In this document: piece after piece, positions 7,945-17,259 of the stretch
Layout of the letters: each line of letters begins with the position of its first letter
How positions within the stretch are numbered: the stretch's first letter is position 1
Assembly: GCA_910587105.1 (NCBI GenBank)
Contig: CAJUMB010000033.1
Location: 1 to 38,029, forward strand
DNA length: 38,029 nucleotides
Reading direction: 5' to 3'
Origin: an uncultured Lachnospiraceae bacterium
Lineage (GTDB): Bacteria; Bacillota; Clostridia; Lachnospirales; Lachnospiraceae
The notes under the pieces: model-generated
Told to the model about the DNA's origin: nothing
Seen by the model: only the letters and a program-made list of their open reading frames with translations
The model's database searches: none
Program-made: the position numbers and the translations under genes

Positions 7945-9882
7945 ATGAAGAAATTCAGAAGATTAATGGGAACTTTGTCTATGGTAATGGCAATGGGCAT
8001 TATCGGGGCATTTTCTGCAGAAGAATGTCTGGCATCCAGTCCGGGTTCCGGAAATCTGGTGCAGATGGTTTCCAAAACCAGGCTGGATGTGAGCAAAGGG
8101 GATATCAAGATCGGTCCATATGAAATCAGCGGCATCAGTCCGGAGGGAAAACGGGAAACACAGGCCAATTCAGAAGGCTATTATATTACAGGCGAGACCA
8201 GTACATATTCGATTACCATAGAAGAGGGCGTCAGCACAGAGATTCTTCTGGAAAATGTGAATATCAGCCAGGTGGACACCGATGCATGTGCACTGCTGAT
8301 AGAAGAGACCTCCAGGGGAAATGTGACAGTGGTTCTGAGAGGCTATAATGTGTTAAAGAGCGGTTCTCACTGTGCCGGTCTGCAGAAAAGCTGTAATCAG
8401 ACCACCTGTGTGAGAAGTAAAAGCAGCTGTAGCTGTGGAACTCTGACCATTCAGTGTGAAAAATATCAGGAAGGCCATGTGTGTGACGAGAACTGCGGTA
8501 CCCTGATTGCCTCCGGTGTGAACGGAGGCGCGGGAATCGGCGGCGGCGATGGAAGAAAGACCAACAGGATTAAGATTAAAGGCGGACACATTGCAGCCAG
8601 CGGCGGTTACGGCGGTGCGGGAATCGGCGGCGGTTATTTTTGTGATGGCAGCAACGTGGAGATCACCGGAGGTGAGGTGACAGCTGTAGCTGGTGAGGGC
8701 AATGTGGCTCTGGGCGGCCTGGACGGCAGCGAAAATAATCTGATCAATGGAGACTGTATTGTGGATGCCGGGGCTATGGGAGGGCTGGAGACCCGCAGGG
8801 GGATTCTGCTGAATGGAAATTCCGGGACTATCCACGGTGTGGTGCATATTACCAGGAATGGCGCTATGGGAATTTTGAAAGATAAGACGCTGACCAGGGA
8901 AGAGGGCGGACGGCTGGTTCTGCCGGAGGGTGTATTCGTGACAACCCAGAATACGCTGCGCACCGTGTCAGCGGATTCCGTCAGTGAAAACAGCGGACAG
9001 AAAGGTGATACCACAGTATCCGTCAATCAGAGTGACAGCAAAGAAACCCCTGGTGTTCAGCAGAAAAATGACGGAACAGATTCAGCGGCTTCTTCAGCTG
9101 AGGGAATCTATGGCCAGACGCTGGAACAGCTGGAAGTCACTGATCAGGCGGTGGAAGGCGGCATCGCCGGAACCTGGAGCTGGGCAGAGGAAGAACATCC
9201 GGACAAAACCTACCCGATTGTGGACGGAACCACTTCTTACACCAGAGTATTTACACCAGAGGATTCTGGGCAGAAAGAAGTGAGAGTGAAAATTCTTCCT
9301 GAGATTTCCTATCTGGAAACCACGGAAAAAGCCAAGATTTTATCACCTGCTTCACCGGACGGTGAAAATGGCTGGTACAAAGGCAACGTGGTCTTGCAGG
9401 CGCCGGACGGCTTTCAGATTTTCCACAGCAGGTCTGTGGGATGGGTGGAAGAACTGGTGGTGGAAGATGACAGAGGTTCCGGGGATTATGAGTATTATCT
9501 GAGAGAGGTGGGAACCAATCTGACCACCGGAGTGAAGACCATACGGCTGAATATTGACAGCCGTCCCCCGGAGGTGGAAAGCGCCACAGTGACTTATGTG
9601 GATGGCAGCACCCGCATCCGGGTGAAAGGCAGCGAGGACACCACATTGACGGAGCAGGTAAGCGGTATGGGGCGGTTCTATTGTCTGATCGTGCCAGAAG
9701 CAAAGGCCAGAGTTTTGAGTGCCAGGTCGGTTGTGAAAAATAAGTACACCAAGGACAATACTGTGGGAGAATTTACATACACAGATATCAGTCCAGGAAC
9801 CCGGTGTGAATTGTATGTGGTGGCGTCTGATAAGGCAGGAAATCTGTCTGAGGTGTCTACACAGACATTTACTGCACAGTAG
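7945..9882 (+). CDS. secreted protein with beta-rich GAGIGGG domain and cysteine-rich insertion
   Basis: The protein has 645 residues. It begins with a signal peptide (basic MKKFRR, hydrophobic core, small residues before about residue 31). The next 300 residues form a repetitive beta-type domain: glycine-rich turns GGAGIGGG, repeated strands ITGG.V.A.GG, and between about residues 142 and 182 a cysteine-rich segment with SSCSCGTLTIQC and CDENCGTL. A Ser/Thr/Gln linker (about 350-395) and two Ig-like modules follow. There is no membrane anchor or sorting signal. The N-terminal half is paralogous to the next gene. Translation ends exactly on the TAG that opens a repeat element, so the protein may be shortened. 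The ribosome site (GAGGTTGAG) is modest. Exact function is unknown; an extracellular binding or adhesion role is inference. Confidence 0.8.
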   Translation: MKKFRRLMGTLSMVMAMGIIGAFSAEECLASSPGSGNLVQMVSKTRLDVSKGDIKIGPYEISGISPEGKRETQANSEGYYITGETSTYSITIEEGVSTEILLENVNISQVDTDACALLIEETSRGNVTVVLRGYNVLKSGSHCAGLQKSCNQTTCVRSKSSCSCGTLTIQCEKYQEGHVCDENCGTLIASGVNGGAGIGGGDGRKTNRIKIKGGHIAASGGYGGAGIGGGYFCDGSNVEITGGEVTAVAGEGNVALGGLDGSENNLINGDCIVDAGAMGGLETRRGILLNGNSGTIHGVVHITRNGAMGILKDKTLTREEGGRLVLPEGVFVTTQNTLRTVSADSVSENSGQKGDTTVSVNQSDSKETPGVQQKNDGTDSAASSAEGIYGQTLEQLEVTDQAVEGGIAGTWSWAEEEHPDKTYPIVDGTTSYTRVFTPEDSGQKEVRVKILPEISYLETTEKAKILSPASPDGENGWYKGNVVLQAPDGFQIFHSRSVGWVEELVVEDDRGSGDYEYYLREVGTNLTTGVKTIRLNIDSRPPEVESATVTYVDGSTRIRVKGSEDTTLTEQVSGMGRFYCLIVPEAKARVLSARSVVKNKYTKDNTVGEFTYTDISPGTRCELYVVASDKAGNLSEVSTQTFTAQ

Positions 9883-10139
9883 AGCGTATTTGAAAATTCA
9901 AATACGTTCCAGCATTTTTTAGACAGTTTCTTAAGTGGGCGGCGAAAAATGCCGATATATATAAGGATTAGTACGTCGAAAGGCCGGATTCTTTTTGCAG
10001 GCTGACTCCAGTGTTTCATTTGCATGGAGTACTGGTCAGGAACAGGCTTTTGGACGTTCTGATGAATAACAGATATTAGAGGATGTTTCGAAAAATGTCT
10101 AATCGGTTGACATAAAACAATGTTTTTCGACATACTCTA
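9880..10139 (+). repeat. compound copy of the TAGAG...CTCTA repeat family
   Basis: The block fills almost the whole gap between the two surface protein genes. It opens with TAGAGCGTATTTGAAAA, immediately continued as a palindrome (AACGTATTTGAA-type arms, 9882-9911), and ends with CTCTA at 10139. Its last 63 bases (10077-10139) form an element of their own, with ends TAGAGGATGTTTCGAAAAA and, inverted, TAGAGTATGTCGAAAAA. These bases contain GGTTGACATAAAACAAT, which matches the right half of the copies at 29143 and 36320. The first three bases are the stop codon of the upstream gene. Confidence 0.6.
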
Positions 10140-10167
10140 GGACAGTTAACAGGGAGGACATAGGTTT

Positions 10168-13100
10168 ATGAGGAAAAAGTTTTTAGCCGTGGTATTGGCT
10201 GCGGCCTTGGCGTGTAATATGACAGGGATGACTGCCGCGGCACAGCCTGCAGTGGCAGGACTTTCTGTCCTCAGGGGACTGTTTGGCCAGGATGAGGGAG
10301 GTGACGACAAGGAGACAGAGAAAGAAGAGGCATCCGGCAAAGATTCTTCCGAGGAATCAGCAGACAGTACACAGGGAGCTTCCAGTAAAAAAGAGGCTGA
10401 TAAAGTAACACTGGATATCGGACAGAGCGATATTATCATCAGCAAAAACGGGATTACGGCGGTGGATACATCGGGTGTCCCTGTGACAGAGACCAGCTCT
10501 CAGTATGTGATTACTGGTTCCACGCAGGAACATGCCATTGTGGTAGAGGACGGAGCCAACGCAAATATTGTGCTGTCGAATGTGAATATCACACGGACCA
10601 TGGACGGAGTAAGCCCTATGCGCATCGCGGATAATTCCAGCGGTACGGTGCGGGTGGTTCTGGAGGGCAGCAACACACTTCAGGGAGGACCGGGAGCTGC
10701 AGGAATTCAGAAAAACTGTACGCACACTGACAGTTCCTGCAGGTGTGGAACTCTGGAGATTACCTGTGCGAACACAGAAGGCGGTCATATCTGTGATGCC
10801 AGATGTGGAACTTTAAATGCCGCTGGCAGCAATGGAGCGGCAGGAATCGGCGGCGGCTCCGGAGTGGGAAGTTCGCGGATATCAGTAAAAGGCGGTATGG
10901 TTACAGCAAACGGCGGTGTGGGCGGTGCATCCGGCGGCCTGGGGTCAAAAGTGACCATTGCAGGCGGTATGGTCAATGCAGGGAGCCTGAACGGAAAAGC
11001 AAGTGACCCAAACCTTATGAATGGAAACACTCTGCTGTTCGCAGATTCTGCCACAGAGCTGCAGACAAAAAAGGGAATCCTGTATCAAAACGGAGCGGGA
11101 ACTGTGTATGGAAGTACCATGCTTTCCCAGGGACTGGCTGATTATCTTCCAGAGGGCAGTACGCTGACTATTCCGGAAGGATCTACGCTGACCATTGATG
11201 AGTCTACCGTACTTCCCAATGAGGACAACATTGTTGGGAAGGAGAGACTGATCAGAAAGCAGTCTAAGACGCCGACTCCTACGCCGGAGGTGACAGCAGA
11301 ACCGGAGCAGGATATTATGCTTGCAGAGGAAGATGCGGTTACGCCTGAGGCACAGGCCAGGGATATGGTGCCTGGCTCATCGGACATTACATTGAGCATT
11401 ATAAGTAATGGTGTATCAGTTGAAGGAGGCGAGATGCAGTATGGAAGTACTGTGACTTTGTCAGCACTTGTAAACCGTAATCAGGGAGTGTCTTCGAATT
11501 CGGAGAGCAGCTCTCCAAATGGTGAAGTGGAATTTTACTGCAAGGGTGTGCTTTTGGGAAGCAAGCAATTGACGACAACAAATTCACAAGAAACTGTAAC
11601 CCGTGATGTGACGTTGACAAAAGAAGGAATAGCGGGACTGACAATTGCCCAACATGGCTTTACGGCAAAATATACCGGGAGTGCGTCTTATGGGGCATCA
11701 ACATCACGCCAGGTAAACATAACTGTAACAAAAGGATCGTTATCAACAATATATAATACTACCAGCTGGCGTCCCAATGCGATCGCAGGACTGACAGTAG
11801 GGGAAGGTATTGATTTGACAAGAGAAAAGTTTGATCCTGAGGTTTTAAATGGAGCCGGGAAGAAAGTGGACGGTACCTGGGAATGGGATCCAGATGATGC
11901 TAAAGAAATAGTCTGGCCGTCTGGCGCGCTAGAATGCAAATTATTGTTTAAAGTGAACAAAGCAGAAGAAGCATATTATCAGGACGACTATGCGATCACT
12001 GTAATACCAAATCCTACAGTTGCAGATAAAGATAAGGATGACAGGGGCAATGACCTTGTAAAATTGACGCTGGCGCCAGGACACACGAAGAACGGCGAAT
12101 GGTATAATGTGGAGAGCGGTGAGATTACAGCATCTGCCATTGATGGCGGGTATCAGCTTTTTGACAGTAAAGCATTTAAAGAAGGAGATCCAACGGGTAA
12201 CAGAGGCGATGTTCCTAATTCAGCAAAGGAATGGAAAGAAGATGCAGTGTGGGCTTCCTCCATTAAAATAGGAGATAATTTTTATAATGGTGATTACTAC
12301 ATCTACGCAAAGAAGATTGATTCAGGAGAAATTATTCGGGCGGTAATCAAGAATTTCAAAGTGGATAAGAACTATCCATTAGTCACGGAAACGGAATTCA
12401 CAATTGGCGGTTCGATGGCATATCTTACCTTCCAGGCAGGCGATGAAGCGAAGGAAAGCGGCGTGAGAACGTATACTTGCGATGCGCAGAAACGTCTTGA
12501 CAGCGCAGGAAAGTATGTGAAACCTTTGGTATCATATAATGGCATTTTATCCGGAAAAACAGCAGAAGATGGAGCTTTTAGCTTTCAAGGTCTTTCGCCA
12601 AATGCGGAATATGATGTCTATCTGATGATCACAGATAATGCGGGAAATGTAACTAAGTATTTAAAGAGGATCATTGGGGATACAAATAGTGATGGTACGA
12701 TAGAGTTTCCTTCTAAAAAAGATCAGGGAGCCCCAATGGATGGAGGCGATGCCAAGTCTAATGTCCAACTGCATTTCGGATATGAGTTTGCGACAGATAA
12801 TGCAGATATTGAAGGCCGTGTAGAACTTTCTGCTGCAGATAAAGATGGAAATCCTAAAAGAGGTGAAGTAGCTTATGAGGATGTGATAACTGCAACACCG
12901 CATGTTGAAAATGCCGAAGCAGGTACTTTGCAGTATAGCTGGTGGCGGCAGCTGCCAGACAGTGTGACCCCTGAAAGGATAGACAAGGCACCACGCACGC
13001 CCACTTATAAAGTAGAGAAAGAGGATATTGGTTATAATATTATCTGCCGTGTGAGTGCCACTAATACATCTCTGCTTAGCTATTTACAGGCAGATATTGG

Positions 13101-15582
13101 CCCTGTACAAAAAGGTATTTATCCAGATGACTATATTCCAAAAGACGGAGTTGTAGATGATGTGAAGGATACTTTTACATTCCAAGGGCTCGCTCCGACA
13201 AAATATGAGTATTGCACTGACGGAGGTGTAAGCGATAAATGGACTCCTGTTCCGGATTCTGGGGGTTCAAACACTTATGTAATTTATGTAGGGGATATCA
13301 CAGTTCCGGCAGGAAAACTGCTGGTACGTGCACAGGCATCGGACATATATCGTCCCAGTGATACTTTGGCTAATGAGCAGAATTTCATCAGTACAGGGGA
13401 ATTAAAGATTACTTTCACAGGTGAACCCCGCTATGGAGAAATTTTGAAAGCTGAGATCAATTCGGAAGCACTTGATCCCACTGCTATCAATTATGAATGG
13501 AGCTATGAAGACGGCACTAGGATTGAAAACAGTGGAAATGCATATGAACTGAAGAAGGAAGATATTGGCAAAAGACTTCAGGTAAAGGCCATCCTGCAGG
13601 GATTTGAAGATATCAATAATACAGCGTTGTCTGAGATCATCCGCAAACGTGAAGTGACTGCGGTTATCAGTGTAGTTGCGAAAGAATATGATGGTACCAC
13701 AGATGCAGACGCATCGGTGAGCTTCACAGGTTTAATAAACGGTGATGATCTGTCCAGTACTGCTGATGTAGAGTTTGTTGATAAAAATGCAGGCGAAAAC
13801 AAAGAAATGAAAGTTGGAAAGAGCGGAGTGGTTACTGGCGCAGATGTAGACTGTTATGTGGTAAAATGGCCAGATAACAGCGATGTCAAAGGAACCATCC
13901 GTCCAAAACAGCTGGCGCTGAGTATGACAGCACAGGATAAAGTATACGATGGAAAAACAGATGCTGTTGTAAGCTTTACAACAACTGCTGTTTCAGGCGA
14001 CAGTATTGAAGTGGCCGGAGCAGGTGAATTTGCCGACAAAAACGCAGGTGCAAATAAAACCGTTACGTCTAAAGATGTAGTGATAACAGGAACGGATGCG
14101 GCAAACTATACAGCCGCTGGAAGTTCAGCGACAGCCACAGCCAGCATCACACCAAAAGACATTTCCATTGAGGGGATTTCTGTAGCTGATAAGGAGTTTG
14201 ATAATACCACAGACGCTGTAATTGCAGTTACTTTCGCAGGAGCTGTTGACGAAGTAAGCTATACATACAAGGCTTCGTTTGATACGCCAAGCGTGGGTAT
14301 GGATAAGCGTGTGACAGGTACAGTTACTCTTACAGGGGACAGTGCTGCAAATTATAATCTGGCCAGCGGTGATGTTTCTGGAACAGGTAATATAGTGAAA
14401 GCCCTTGCTCCTTATGAGGAATCGAATATACCGCAGAATCTGACAGGAGTAGAAGGCAAGAAATTGAGCTCTGTATTTATTGGCCAGGGATTTACCTGGA
14501 AAGACCCGAATACAGTAATGGAGAAAGTGGGCAGACATACCTACGATGCACTTTATAATCCCGATCCCAGCCAGTACGGCGACCGTCCGGTGCGCATAGA
14601 GGTGCTGGTGCAGTGTGCGAAGCACACATGGGGAGACTGGACCACAAGTGTTCAGCCTACCAAGACAGAACTGGGTGAACGCAGGAGAATCTGTTCGGTA
14701 TGTGGATACGTGGAAGTGGAAACAGTTCCACGGGCGCCGTATATTACCACAGAAGATACGAAGGAAGGCTGGGGAGATATTATCCAGGCCATCAATAATG
14801 CTTCGTCTGGTACAGAGATTCCAGTTACCATGAACGGAACAGAAACACTTCCGGCGGCGGTGCAGGAAGCTTTGCAGGGCAGGGATGTTTCTCTGGTACT
14901 GCAGATGGCAGACGGAATTACCTGGACTCTGCGCGGGCAGGATATTACAGGCAGCGTCTTGAAAGACATTAACCTGGCTGTTACTATTTATACGGACAAT
15001 ATACCTACTGATGTATTGGACCCCTACTTGAAAGGGGATAAGACACCTGTTCAAATTCATTTGGCATATAGTGGAGAATTTGGTTTTACAGCTACTCTGC
15101 GAGTTCCTCTTGGAAATGAATATGCAGGAGTTAATTCTACCTTCTACTACTATAATCCAAACAGAGAGCGTCTGGAGCAGATGGATTCCAACAAGATTAC
15201 ATCAGATGGAATCGGACGTTATGACTTGACTCATGCATCAGACTATGTAGCAATTCTTGACGCGCCAAGCAGCAACGGAGGCGGTTCAGCTTCTGAGAAT
15301 ACTCCGTCGCCAGGCGGAAACAACAATAATCCAAGCAATACTCCAGGTGGTTCGGGAAGTGCTGGACAGACAAATACTGGTACTAACACACCAACTACGA
15401 CACCAACAACTGTTGCGAGAACCACGTCTGGAAATAATGGAGTAATAGTAAGCATCAATGCTGCTAAGACATCAGATGAAACACCGGTTATGAATTATGT
15501 AATGCTGCTTATGTTAGGAGCAGCTGGTGCAGCAGTAATTGGCGCTTATAGACACAACAGAAGAAAAGATAGAAGCAGATAG
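10168..15582 (+). CDS. giant cell-surface protein with GAGIGGG, Ig-like and YDG domains and C-terminal anchor
   Basis: The protein has 1804 residues. A signal peptide (MRKKFLAVVLAAALACN) is followed by an acidic Ser/Glu stretch and the same beta-type domain as the upstream gene, with its cysteine insertion (SSCRCGTLEITC, CDARCGTL, about residues 178-217). An Ig-like repeat domain lies at about 405-525, then several further Ig-like modules. Three YDG-type repeats (KEYDGTTDADA, KVYDGKTDAVV, KEFDNTTDAVI) cover about 1160-1410. An HTWGDW...CSVCGY motif lies at about 1483-1515. The end is a Ser/Asn/Thr linker, AAKTSDETP, a 20-residue hydrophobic span and a basic tail, i.e. a wall or membrane anchor. 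Bases 11400-14400 look more A+T rich than either flank, hinting at modular insertion. The binding target cannot be deduced. Confidence 0.85.
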   Translation: MRKKFLAVVLAAALACNMTGMTAAAQPAVAGLSVLRGLFGQDEGGDDKETEKEEASGKDSSEESADSTQGASSKKEADKVTLDIGQSDIIISKNGITAVDTSGVPVTETSSQYVITGSTQEHAIVVEDGANANIVLSNVNITRTMDGVSPMRIADNSSGTVRVVLEGSNTLQGGPGAAGIQKNCTHTDSSCRCGTLEITCANTEGGHICDARCGTLNAAGSNGAAGIGGGSGVGSSRISVKGGMVTANGGVGGASGGLGSKVTIAGGMVNAGSLNGKASDPNLMNGNTLLFADSATELQTKKGILYQNGAGTVYGSTMLSQGLADYLPEGSTLTIPEGSTLTIDESTVLPNEDNIVGKERLIRKQSKTPTPTPEVTAEPEQDIMLAEEDAVTPEAQARDMVPGSSDITLSIISNGVSVEGGEMQYGSTVTLSALVNRNQGVSSNSESSSPNGEVEFYCKGVLLGSKQLTTTNSQETVTRDVTLTKEGIAGLTIAQHGFTAKYTGSASYGASTSRQVNITVTKGSLSTIYNTTSWRPNAIAGLTVGEGIDLTREKFDPEVLNGAGKKVDGTWEWDPDDAKEIVWPSGALECKLLFKVNKAEEAYYQDDYAITVIPNPTVADKDKDDRGNDLVKLTLAPGHTKNGEWYNVESGEITASAIDGGYQLFDSKAFKEGDPTGNRGDVPNSAKEWKEDAVWASSIKIGDNFYNGDYYIYAKKIDSGEIIRAVIKNFKVDKNYPLVTETEFTIGGSMAYLTFQAGDEAKESGVRTYTCDAQKRLDSAGKYVKPLVSYNGILSGKTAEDGAFSFQGLSPNAEYDVYLMITDNAGNVTKYLKRIIGDTNSDGTIEFPSKKDQGAPMDGGDAKSNVQLHFGYEFATDNADIEGRVELSAADKDGNPKRGEVAYEDVITATPHVENAEAGTLQYSWWRQLPDSVTPERIDKAPRTPTYKVEKEDIGYNIICRVSATNTSLLSYLQADIGPVQKGIYPDDYIPKDGVVDDVKDTFTFQGLAPTKYEYCTDGGVSDKWTPVPDSGGSNTYVIYVGDITVPAGKLLVRAQASDIYRPSDTLANEQNFISTGELKITFTGEPRYGEILKAEINSEALDPTAINYEWSYEDGTRIENSGNAYELKKEDIGKRLQVKAILQGFEDINNTALSEIIRKREVTAVISVVAKEYDGTTDADASVSFTGLINGDDLSSTADVEFVDKNAGENKEMKVGKSGVVTGADVDCYVVKWPDNSDVKGTIRPKQLALSMTAQDKVYDGKTDAVVSFTTTAVSGDSIEVAGAGEFADKNAGANKTVTSKDVVITGTDAANYTAAGSSATATASITPKDISIEGISVADKEFDNTTDAVIAVTFAGAVDEVSYTYKASFDTPSVGMDKRVTGTVTLTGDSAANYNLASGDVSGTGNIVKALAPYEESNIPQNLTGVEGKKLSSVFIGQGFTWKDPNTVMEKVGRHTYDALYNPDPSQYGDRPVRIEVLVQCAKHTWGDWTTSVQPTKTELGERRRICSVCGYVEVETVPRAPYITTEDTKEGWGDIIQAINNASSGTEIPVTMNGTETLPAAVQEALQGRDVSLVLQMADGITWTLRGQDITGSVLKDINLAVTIYTDNIPTDVLDPYLKGDKTPVQIHLAYSGEFGFTATLRVPLGNEYAGVNSTFYYYNPNRERLEQMDSNKITSDGIGRYDLTHASDYVAILDAPSSNGGGSASENTPSPGGNNNNPSNTPGGSGSAGQTNTGTNTPTTTPTTVARTTSGNNGVIVSINAAKTSDETPVMNYVMLLMLGAAGAAVIGAYRHNRRKDRSR

Positions 15583-15596
15583 AAATATCGGCGGAA

Positions 15597-15645
15597 AAAA
15601 ACTAGCTGCAGGTTTCAGGTGAATAGAAATCTGCAGCTAGTTTTT
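15597..15645 (+). terminator. rho-independent terminator after the giant surface protein gene
   Basis: A perfect 15-bp stem (AAAAACTAGCTGCAG at 15597-15611 with its complement at 15631-15645) ends in a run of five T. It begins 15 bases after the stop codon. The A-run on the 5' arm means it could also act on minus-strand transcription. Confidence 0.9.
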
Positions 15646-15689
15646 ACATAGTGTTGGCTATATTTTTAATTATATGATACAATAAACGA

Positions 15690-15746
15690 CAAAATACTAT
15701 TAGAGTGGATGTGTTTCGATATGATGGCTTTTTAGATAGTATTTTG
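15690..15746 (-). terminator. AT-rich inverted repeat downstream of pyrI, possible terminator
   Basis: CAAAATACTAT (15690-15700) pairs perfectly with ATAGTATTTTG (15736-15746) across a 35-base loop. It lies about 50 bases past the pyrI stop codon. The arms are AT-rich and the T run is short, so a terminator role is only possible. The 15583-15798 gap otherwise holds the strong terminator of the surface protein gene and no clear gene. Confidence 0.3.
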
Positions 15747-15798
15747 CGGCCAATTTCTAAAAAGCTCATCAAAAAATTTATATTCCCTCAGTTTTCAA

Positions 15799-16224
15799 TT
15801 ATCTATGATATTTCTCTTCACAATATTTACAGCGATAAACCTCATTTTCCTCATCAGTCAGAAGGAAAACATGTTTCAGTCCCTGTTCAACGGAGGTGAT
15901 GCACCGGGGGTTTTTGCAGCGGATGACATTTACAATTTTTTTCGGAAGTTTCAGCTTCTTCTTCTCTACAATCTGAGCATCTTTTACAATATTCACGGTG
16001 ATATTATGGTCAATAAAGCCGAGAATAGTCAGATCCAGAGTATCAATGTCACATTCTACTTTCAGAATATCCTTCTTACCCATTTTATTGCTTCGGGCGT
16101 TTTTGATGATTGCCACTGTGCAGTCCAGTTTATCCAATCCCAGATAGTTGTAGATGGTCATGCTTTTTCCAGCCTTAATATGATCCAATACAAATCCTTC
16201 GACGATTTGTCCCACGTTTAACAT
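15799..16224 (-). CDS. pyrI: aspartate carbamoyltransferase regulatory subunit
   Basis: This 141-residue PyrI binds nucleotides and allosterically controls the PyrB catalytic trimers in pyrimidine synthesis. The N-terminal half is the nucleotide-binding domain (KAGKSMTIYNYLGL). The C-terminal half is the zinc domain with all four ligands, C103, C108, C132 and C135, in the CxxxxC...CxxC pattern that contacts PyrB. GAAAGGAG lies just before the ATG. The gene follows pyrB after 61 bases, the normal pyrBI order, so the enzyme is predicted to be the regulated heteromeric type. Confidence 0.95.
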   Translation of the reverse strand: MLNVGQIVEGFVLDHIKAGKSMTIYNYLGLDKLDCTVAIIKNARSNKMGKKDILKVECDIDTLDLTILGFIDHNITVNIVKDAQIVEKKKLKLPKKIVNVIRCKNPRCITSVEQGLKHVFLLTDEENEVYRCKYCEEKYHR

Positions 16225-16285
16225 AGAAAGCTCCTTTCAGTTGTGATTCACAGTTACCGCTTTTCCAGATTTTCTGCGGCACTTT

Positions 16286-17203
16286 TTACAAATGGATATC
16301 CAGCAGTGTCATGATCAGGGCCATGCGCACATAGACACCATATTGTGCCTGTTTGAAATAAACGGCGCGGGGGTCGTTATCGATTTCTACAGATATCTCG
16401 TTGACTCTCGGCAATGGATGGAGCACCAGCATGTCTGGGCCGGCTAATTTCATTTTGTTTGCGTCCAGTATGTAGAAATCCTTCATACGAACGTAATCGT
16501 CTTCATTGAAAAAGCGTTCTTTCTGCACCCGGGTCATATACAACAGGTCCAGTTCCGGCAGGGCGTCTTCCAGCCGTACCACTTCCCGGTAGAAAATGTT
16601 TTCTTTTTGCAGGATTCCATTGCGGATGTAACTGGGAATGCGCAGTTCTTCAGGTGAAATCAGGATAAAGGTGATGTTTTCGTAGCGCACCAGGGCTTCG
16701 ATAAGAGAATGGACGGTACGGCCGAACTTTAAGTCGCCGCATAAACCAATGGTAAGGTGGTCCAGTCTCCCCTTTAAGGAGCGGATGGTGAGCAGATCGG
16801 TCAGGGTCTGGGTGGGGTGCTGATGTCCGCCGTCCCCTGCATTGATCACCGGAATCTTGGAAGCCATGGAGGCCACCAGTGCGGCGCCTTCCTTGGGATG
16901 CCGGATGGCGGCAATGTCGGCGTAACAGGACACCACGCGGATGGTGTCGGATACACTTTCCCCCTTCATGGCAGAGCTGGAACCGGCTTCCGAAAAGCCC
17001 AGTACCTTACCGCCCAGGTTCATCATGGCGGCTTCGAAGCTGAGCCTTGTCCGGGTGCTGGGCTCGTAAAAGAGAGAAGCCAGACGTTTTCCCTCGCAGA
17101 CATGGGCGTATTTTGCAGGGTCTCTTTCGATGTCATTTGCCAGGTCCAGAAGCTTTTCCAGCTCATCTACGGACATATCCAGTGGACTGATAATGTGGTT
17201 CAT
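16286..17203 (-). CDS. pyrB: aspartate carbamoyltransferase catalytic subunit
   Basis: This 305-residue transcarbamoylase makes N-carbamoyl-aspartate from carbamoyl phosphate and aspartate, the committed step of pyrimidine synthesis. The carbamoyl-phosphate motif STRTR is at residues 49-53, the mobile lysine loop SSAMKGES follows near 77, and HPTQTLTDL lies mid-protein. The aspartate domain carries YMTRVQKERF and VLHPLPRVNE. AGGAGG stands a few bases upstream of the ATG (RC of 17209-17214). It is the first gene of a two-gene pyrBI operon, preceded by a strong leader hairpin. Confidence 0.96.
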   Translation of the reverse strand: MNHIISPLDMSVDELEKLLDLANDIERDPAKYAHVCEGKRLASLFYEPSTRTRLSFEAAMMNLGGKVLGFSEAGSSSAMKGESVSDTIRVVSCYADIAAIRHPKEGAALVASMASKIPVINAGDGGHQHPTQTLTDLLTIRSLKGRLDHLTIGLCGDLKFGRTVHSLIEALVRYENITFILISPEELRIPSYIRNGILQKENIFYREVVRLEDALPELDLLYMTRVQKERFFNEDDYVRMKDFYILDANKMKLAGPDMLVLHPLPRVNEISVEIDNDPRAVYFKQAQYGVYVRMALIMTLLDIHL

Positions 17204-17225
17204 GAATTACCTCCTGATAGAATCA

Positions 17226-17259
17226 GAGTGTTCCCGGGAGTGAATCCCTGAGAGCACTC
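17226..17259 (-). promoter_or_regulatory. leader hairpin just upstream of pyrB
   Basis: Read on the minus strand, the 34 bases fold into one long hairpin: outer stem GAGTG/CACTC, an inner paired stretch around it, and a terminal GGGA/TCCC stem with a TTCAC loop, with only single mismatches or bulges. It ends about 22 bases before the pyrB start and just upstream of the AGGAGG. There is no T run, so it is not a terminator. No PyrR-binding loop consensus was recognised. Confidence 0.5.

Noticed and set aside
9678..10133. A 151-codon minus-strand reading frame across the end of the first surface protein gene and the repeat block.
   Set aside because: Half of it is antisense to a well-supported gene and the rest lies in the repeat; there is no ribosome site.
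10168..15582. Tandem internal repeats of the surface protein considered as a CRISPR-like or DNA-level repeat array.
   Set aside because: The YDG modules are similar only at protein level and diverged in DNA; there are no regular spacers.
15705..15899. A plus-strand reading (GTG start) with protein-like opening VDVFRYDGFLDSIL.
   Set aside because: It runs into the antisense of pyrI, has no ribosome site and spans an inverted repeat; at most it is a fossil.
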